Of a stretch of 64,000 bases of DNA, positions 60,731-64,000 are shown one piece after another. Location of the stretch: assembly GCF_019904155.1 (NCBI RefSeq), contig NZ_JAHCMB010000049.1:106607-170606 (forward strand), in the 5' to 3' direction. Position 1 is the stretch's first letter; the number at the start of each line of letters is the position of its first letter. The notes below the pieces were generated by a model, which saw only the letters and a program-made list of their open reading frames with translations, was not told the origin of the DNA and did not search any database. The stretch is from Paenibacillus sinensis (GTDB lineage Bacteria; Bacillota; Bacilli; Paenibacillales; Paenibacillaceae). The position numbers and the translations under genes were made by a program.

Positions 60731-62260
60731 TTGAGTAGAGCAAGAACGATAATGTTTCAGGGTACGGCGTCCGATGTGGGCAAAAGTGTGCTGACAACGG
60801 CGTTCTGCCGGATTTTGGTGCAGGATGGCTTCAAAACGGCTCCTTATAAATCACAGAACATGGCACTGAATTCTTACGTTACACTGTGCGGCAAGGAAAT
60901 CGGCCGGGCGCAGGGCGTTCAGGCAGAGGCTTGCGGAATTGCGGCTACTACGGATATGAATCCCATTTTGATCAAGCCGACAAGAGATATGTCCGCCCAG
61001 GTTGTCGTCCATGGCAAGCCGCATGCCGAAATGAGCGCCTGGCGTTACCGTGAAGAGTATTTGCCTGTCGCGGAGACGATTGTCCGGGAAGCGCTTGACC
61101 GCTTGAGGTCGGCGTATGACGTCGTTGTGATCGAGGGAGCGGGAAGTCCGGCGGAGATTAATCTCAAGGACCGGGATATTGTCAACATGCGCCTCGCCGG
61201 ATGGGCGGACGCTCCGGTCATTCTGGTCGCGGACATTGATAGGGGCGGCGTATTCGCCTCCATCGTCGGTACGCTGGAGCTGCTGGAAGATCATGAGCGC
61301 AGCCGGGTGAAGGGCTTCATTATCAATAAATTCCGCGGCGATCTTGCGATTTTACAGCCCGGACTGGATTGGCTGGAGCAGCGGACAGGTCTTCCTGTTC
61401 TCGGTGTTATTCCTTACCTGAAGGATATTGGAATCGAAGCTGAGGATTCGGTTGTATTGGAACATAAGGCGAGCTCCGAGAAATCGGATGCCGAGCTGGA
61501 TGTCGCGGTAATCCGGCTTCCCCGGATTTCGAACTTCACGGATACGGACCCGCTGCTCTACGAACCGGATGTTAAGGTCCGGTATGTCGAGAACCCTGAT
61601 GAACTGGGGAACCCGGATGTTATTCTCATTCCCGGAACGAAGAATACGCTCGCGGATCTGAGAACGATACGTGAAGTCGGCCTGGAAAAAGCGATCCGTG
61701 CCCAGGTGCTTCAGGGGGCCCGGCTTGTGGGATTATGCGGCGGTTATCAAATGCTGGGCGAGAAATTGAGCGATCCCGAACAAGTGGAGTCGGAAGAAGG
61801 AGAGACCCTGGGCCTCGGGTATTTGCCGATGGAGACCGTCTTCTATCCCGACAAACGAACGGAGCGGGTACGCGGCATTGTGGCATGTTCTCATCCAGAT
61901 TGGACGGAGCTTGAGGGAATGCCGGTTGAGGGCTATGAAATTCATATGGGACGCACGGCGGTGCGGGAATACGCGAAGTCCCTGTTTGATTTCTCAGGGC
62001 AGAAGGAAGGCGTCATCTCCGCCGACGGCAAGATCTGGGGCACATATGTTCACGGCATCTTCGAGAACGATGCATTCCGCAGAAGCTGGCTCAATCGGAT
62101 CAGGCAGGATAAAGGATTGCCGCCGATAGATAACGGGATCTGCTTCCGGCATCGCAAGAAAGCTGCTTTCGACCGGTTGGCCGATCATGTCAGGAGTCAT
62201 TTGGACATCCGTGAAGTCTATCGAATTACCGGACTGTGCCCGGATATGCTTGATGCTTGA
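60731..62260 (+). CDS. cbiP: Cobyric acid synthase CbiP
   Basis: CbiP (CobQ, 509 aa) amidates four side chains of adenosylcobyrinate diamide. The ATPase domain has MFQGTASDVGKSVLTTAFC, KSQNMALNSYV and TDMNPILIKPT. The glutaminase domain has the catalytic cysteine in LVGLCGGYQMLG and the histidine in GTYVHGIFEND. The start is TTG 60731 after GGGAGGTGAGG. It is the last biosynthetic gene of the cluster. Confidence 0.96.
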   Translation: MSRARTIMFQGTASDVGKSVLTTAFCRILVQDGFKTAPYKSQNMALNSYVTLCGKEIGRAQGVQAEACGIAATTDMNPILIKPTRDMSAQVVVHGKPHAEMSAWRYREEYLPVAETIVREALDRLRSAYDVVVIEGAGSPAEINLKDRDIVNMRLAGWADAPVILVADIDRGGVFASIVGTLELLEDHERSRVKGFIINKFRGDLAILQPGLDWLEQRTGLPVLGVIPYLKDIGIEAEDSVVLEHKASSEKSDAELDVAVIRLPRISNFTDTDPLLYEPDVKVRYVENPDELGNPDVILIPGTKNTLADLRTIREVGLEKAIRAQVLQGARLVGLCGGYQMLGEKLSDPEQVESEEGETLGLGYLPMETVFYPDKRTERVRGIVACSHPDWTELEGMPVEGYEIHMGRTAVREYAKSLFDFSGQKEGVISADGKIWGTYVHGIFENDAFRRSWLNRIRQDKGLPPIDNGICFRHRKKAAFDRLADHVRSHLDIREVYRITGLCPDMLDA

Positions 62261-62274
62261 ACCGCCACGATAAG

Positions 62275-62302
62275 CTGCGGATTTATCCCGTAAATCCGGC
62301 AG
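62275..62302 (+). other. Hairpin upstream of the cobalt transporter gene
   Basis: CTGCGGATTTA and TAAATCCGGCAG pair with one bulged base around a 5-nt loop, right before the ribosome site of the NiCoT gene. There is no T-tract, so it may stabilise the mRNA end or affect translation. Confidence 0.45.
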
Positions 62303-62318
62303 CAGGAAGGGGATTTGA

Positions 62319-63110
62319 ATGTCCACGGTTTCGCTAATTCTATTTGTCTTTGTCCTTGGCTTGAGGCATGGACTGGATGCCGATCATATCGCTTTTATAG
62401 ACGGTCAGACTCGTTACAACGAACGCCTCGGAAGCCCGATCGCACGTTGGGTTGGCAGTCTGTTCTCACTTGGGCACGGTGGAATGGTCGCCATTATGTC
62501 CATTGCTCTGAACCAGCTCGCCAAAACCTGGACGCTCCCGAAAGGCTTTGATACGTTCGCAGGCTGGGTCTCGATCGCAGCGCTTTTTATAATCGGGACC
62601 TTAAATTTAACTCATCTGCTGCGATCATCCGGTCAGCGCCGGAATTTTGAGCTGAAAGGGCTCAAGGGCGCCATATTTGGCAAAATATCAGGCGGGACTA
62701 CCAATCCGCTGATGATTATTCTGGTCGGGAGCCTCTTCGCTCTTGCAGCCGAAACGATCAGTCAAACCTCTGTGTGGGCACTTGCCGCAAGCACTCAGTC
62801 CGCCTATTTGCCGGTTGTGCTGGGAATCGTCTTTATGCTCGGTATGATGATCACCGATACCCTTGGAGGAATGATTACATATCGTATGATCCGGCGCACG
62901 GAGAAAGCGGGCGAATCCTCGCTGCGCGCCATCGGATGGCTGATCGTCCTGCTCGCTTACGGTGTGTCGTTCTATCAAGTCTTCGCGTTCTTTAACCCGG
63001 ATGTGGAAGTTAACGCCGAAGCGGCGGGGATCGCCATTTTCGCAACCGTGCTGATAAGCTCGCTGTTCCTGATCGTCCGATCAAAACGCCGGTCGCGCAC
63101 CTTGACCTAA
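62319..63110 (+). CDS. Nickel/cobalt transporter, NiCoT (NicO/HoxN) family
   Basis: This 263-aa membrane permease has the NiCoT signature in the first segment, LGLRHGLDADHIAFIDGQTR, with the metal-binding H-x4-D-H pattern. GSLFSLGHGGMVAIMS and LGMMITDTLGGMITYRMI are further conserved stretches. About seven hydrophobic segments are visible. It follows the cobalamin genes by 58 bp on the same strand, so cobalt uptake for B12 synthesis is the likely role. No second riboswitch precedes it. Confidence 0.88.
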   Translation: MSTVSLILFVFVLGLRHGLDADHIAFIDGQTRYNERLGSPIARWVGSLFSLGHGGMVAIMSIALNQLAKTWTLPKGFDTFAGWVSIAALFIIGTLNLTHLLRSSGQRRNFELKGLKGAIFGKISGGTTNPLMIILVGSLFALAAETISQTSVWALAASTQSAYLPVVLGIVFMLGMMITDTLGGMITYRMIRRTEKAGESSLRAIGWLIVLLAYGVSFYQVFAFFNPDVEVNAEAAGIAIFATVLISSLFLIVRSKRRSRTLT

Positions 63111-63120
63111 GACCTATTCC

Positions 63121-63166
63121 AAGAACTTGGTGACTGTGTGAACAACCGGTCTGCCAGGTTCTTTTG
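63121..63166 (+). terminator. Terminator after the cobalt transporter gene
   Basis: AAGAACTTGG and CCAGGTTCTT form a 10-bp stem with one G-T pair, ending in TTTTG. It closes the B12 cluster. Confidence 0.7.
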
Positions 63167-63175
63167 TCAAAATAT

Positions 63176-63276
63176 AAGACTTTATAAGCTGTTGCTTACA
63201 ATAGGTCTTCTATTTCTCGGTAAACGCATGGCGTCTAAGGACGCCGTCAGGCGTTTTTCCTTGTGTTATCGAGAAA
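63176..63276. other. Nested hairpins upstream of the WYL regulator gene
   Basis: A first hairpin pairs AAGAC/GTCTT and AAGC/GCTT (63176-63209). A second has three nested stems: TTTCTCGGTAA (63213) with TTATCGAGAAA (63266), AAACGC with GCGTTT, and GGCGTC-taag-GACGCC. ACGCC-gtca-GGCGT followed by T (63241-63258) is an alternative, terminator-like pairing. I could not match it to a known riboswitch. Confidence 0.5.
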
Positions 63277-63377
63277 ATCTCTACTATTCACAGGTTATCG
63301 GAAAGGTGAAGGGTATGATTCTGTAGAAATGGATAAGGGCAGCATCGAGAATACAAGCAGCGGTGGAGGATACGAAA

Positions 63378-64000
63378 ATGAACAAGACCGAACGGCAGCT
63401 CGCCATAACACTTGAGCTGCAGCGGAGCAGGATGCTCCGGGCGGAGGATTTGGCTGCTCAGTTCGAGACGAGCGTGCGGACGATCTACCGTGACATTCAA
63501 GCTCTGAGCGAAGCGGGGGTTCCCATAATCGGGGCTCCCGGGCAGGGGTATTCGCTGATGGAGGGATACTTCCTGCCTCCGGTCGGCTTTACGGCGGAGG
63601 AAGCCGTAGCCCTGCTTCTCGGTACGGATTTCGTCGGGCAGAGGCTGGATGCTGAATACGGCAGCGTGGCCATAGCGGCCCAGCGCAAAATTGAAACGAT
63701 TCTGCCTGAGCCGGTGCGTGCCGAGTCGAGGCGCGTCCGAGAAACGATGCGGCTCATTCAGGTCCGCGAGCCTGTAACGGGGGCGACGGAGAAGGAGTAC
63801 CTTGCACAAGCCCGGTGCGCAATTCTGGAACGGCGCAAACTAAGCTTTTTGTATTTGAAGAAATTCTCGGAATCGGATAGCAGCCGGATGAGCAGACGGG
63901 AGGTCGCTCCATATGGTCTGACACTCGTGCAGGGGAATTGGGTTTTGGTCGCACGCTGCGATCTGCGTCAGGATATCCGCCATTTCCGCTTGTCACGGAT
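63378..64000 (+). CDS. WYL-domain transcriptional regulator, cut by the window edge
   Basis: The first 207 codons of a YafY-type regulator. An N-terminal winged helix (residues about 3-60) carries LRAEDLAAQFETSVRTIYRD, followed by the linker GAPGQGYSLMEGYFLPPVGFT. The start of the WYL effector domain reads LSFLYLKKF and VAPYGLTLVQGNWVLVARC. The C-terminal end lies outside the window. The ATG follows GGTGGAGG. Such proteins often bind small ligands or single-stranded nucleic acids. It is separated from the B12 cluster by a terminator. Confidence 0.88.
   Translation, partial: MNKTERQLAITLELQRSRMLRAEDLAAQFETSVRTIYRDIQALSEAGVPIIGAPGQGYSLMEGYFLPPVGFTAEEAVALLLGTDFVGQRLDAEYGSVAIAAQRKIETILPEPVRAESRRVRETMRLIQVREPVTGATEKEYLAQARCAILERRKLSFLYLKKFSESDSSRMSRREVAPYGLTLVQGNWVLVARCDLRQDIRHFRLSR

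Overview
The window reads as a chromosomal segment of a Bacillales bacterium, most likely Paenibacillus or a close relative. The signs are AGGAGG-type ribosome sites before nearly every gene, frequent GTG and TTG starts, a moderately high GC content, YesM/YesN-type two-component proteins, and a cobalamin cluster in the gene order known from Bacillus megaterium. The only mobile DNA seen is a decayed IS1182-like fragment at the left edge. No rRNA, tRNA or CRISPR array was found.

Layout. 1-474: transposase remnant and non-coding DNA. 475-4080 (minus): a five-gene ECF transporter operon (S component, TudS-like [4Fe-4S] protein, two ATPases, EcfT). 4386-4595: a tiny protein that is 43% methionine. 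4711-6038 (minus): a small hypothetical gene and a DUF4405 membrane protein. 6166-9253: divergent AraC regulator and GH42 beta-galactosidase. 9497-20510: a potassium locus with kdpD, kdpE, a 110-aa unknown, a 34-aa membrane microprotein, kdpF, kdpA, kdpB, kdpC and a protein made of two tandem KdpD sensor modules without a kinase. 20696-23503: a GH2 glycosidase behind a promoter with a cre-like site. 23826-30825: a Dpp/Opp peptide ABC transporter with an AbgB-like M20 hydrolase. 30906-33437 (minus): a YesM/YesN two-component system, divergent from 33765-37698, which holds malic enzyme, an MFS transporter and aspartase. 37972-39653: an MFS transporter and a rhodanese-fold protein without its cysteine. 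39826-44325: a redox-looking operon (DUF3737, MalY-type lyase, lipoprotein flavodoxin, DUF4405) bracketed by two paralogous MerR regulators. 44425-63110: a cobalamin riboswitch followed by the complete early-cobalt-insertion B12 pathway from sirohydrochlorin (18 genes) and a NiCoT cobalt transporter. 63378-end: a WYL regulator cut by the window edge.

How the genes work together. In the cobalamin cluster, CbiX inserts cobalt; CbiL, H, F, G, D, J, ET and C build cobyrinate; CbiA, CobO and CbiP amidate and adenosylate it; CbiB, CobD, CobU, CobT, CobS and CobC attach the nucleotide loop. Genes for sirohydrochlorin and for dimethylbenzimidazole are not in the window. In the kdp locus, three sites share one architecture: two 7-bp half-sites 11 bp apart, lying 22-23 bp upstream of a TNTAAT -10 element. 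They precede kdpDE, the 110-aa gene and the kdpF operon, and look like KdpE boxes. The malic enzyme/aspartase cassette would convert aspartate to fumarate and malate to pyruvate, with fumarase supplied elsewhere.

The most unusual points are the in-frame TAG inside the histidine-rich tail of CbiX, the tandem kinase-less KdpD protein, the Met-rich microprotein, the small membrane proteins of the kdp locus, and the exported flavodoxin paired with a haem-type membrane protein.
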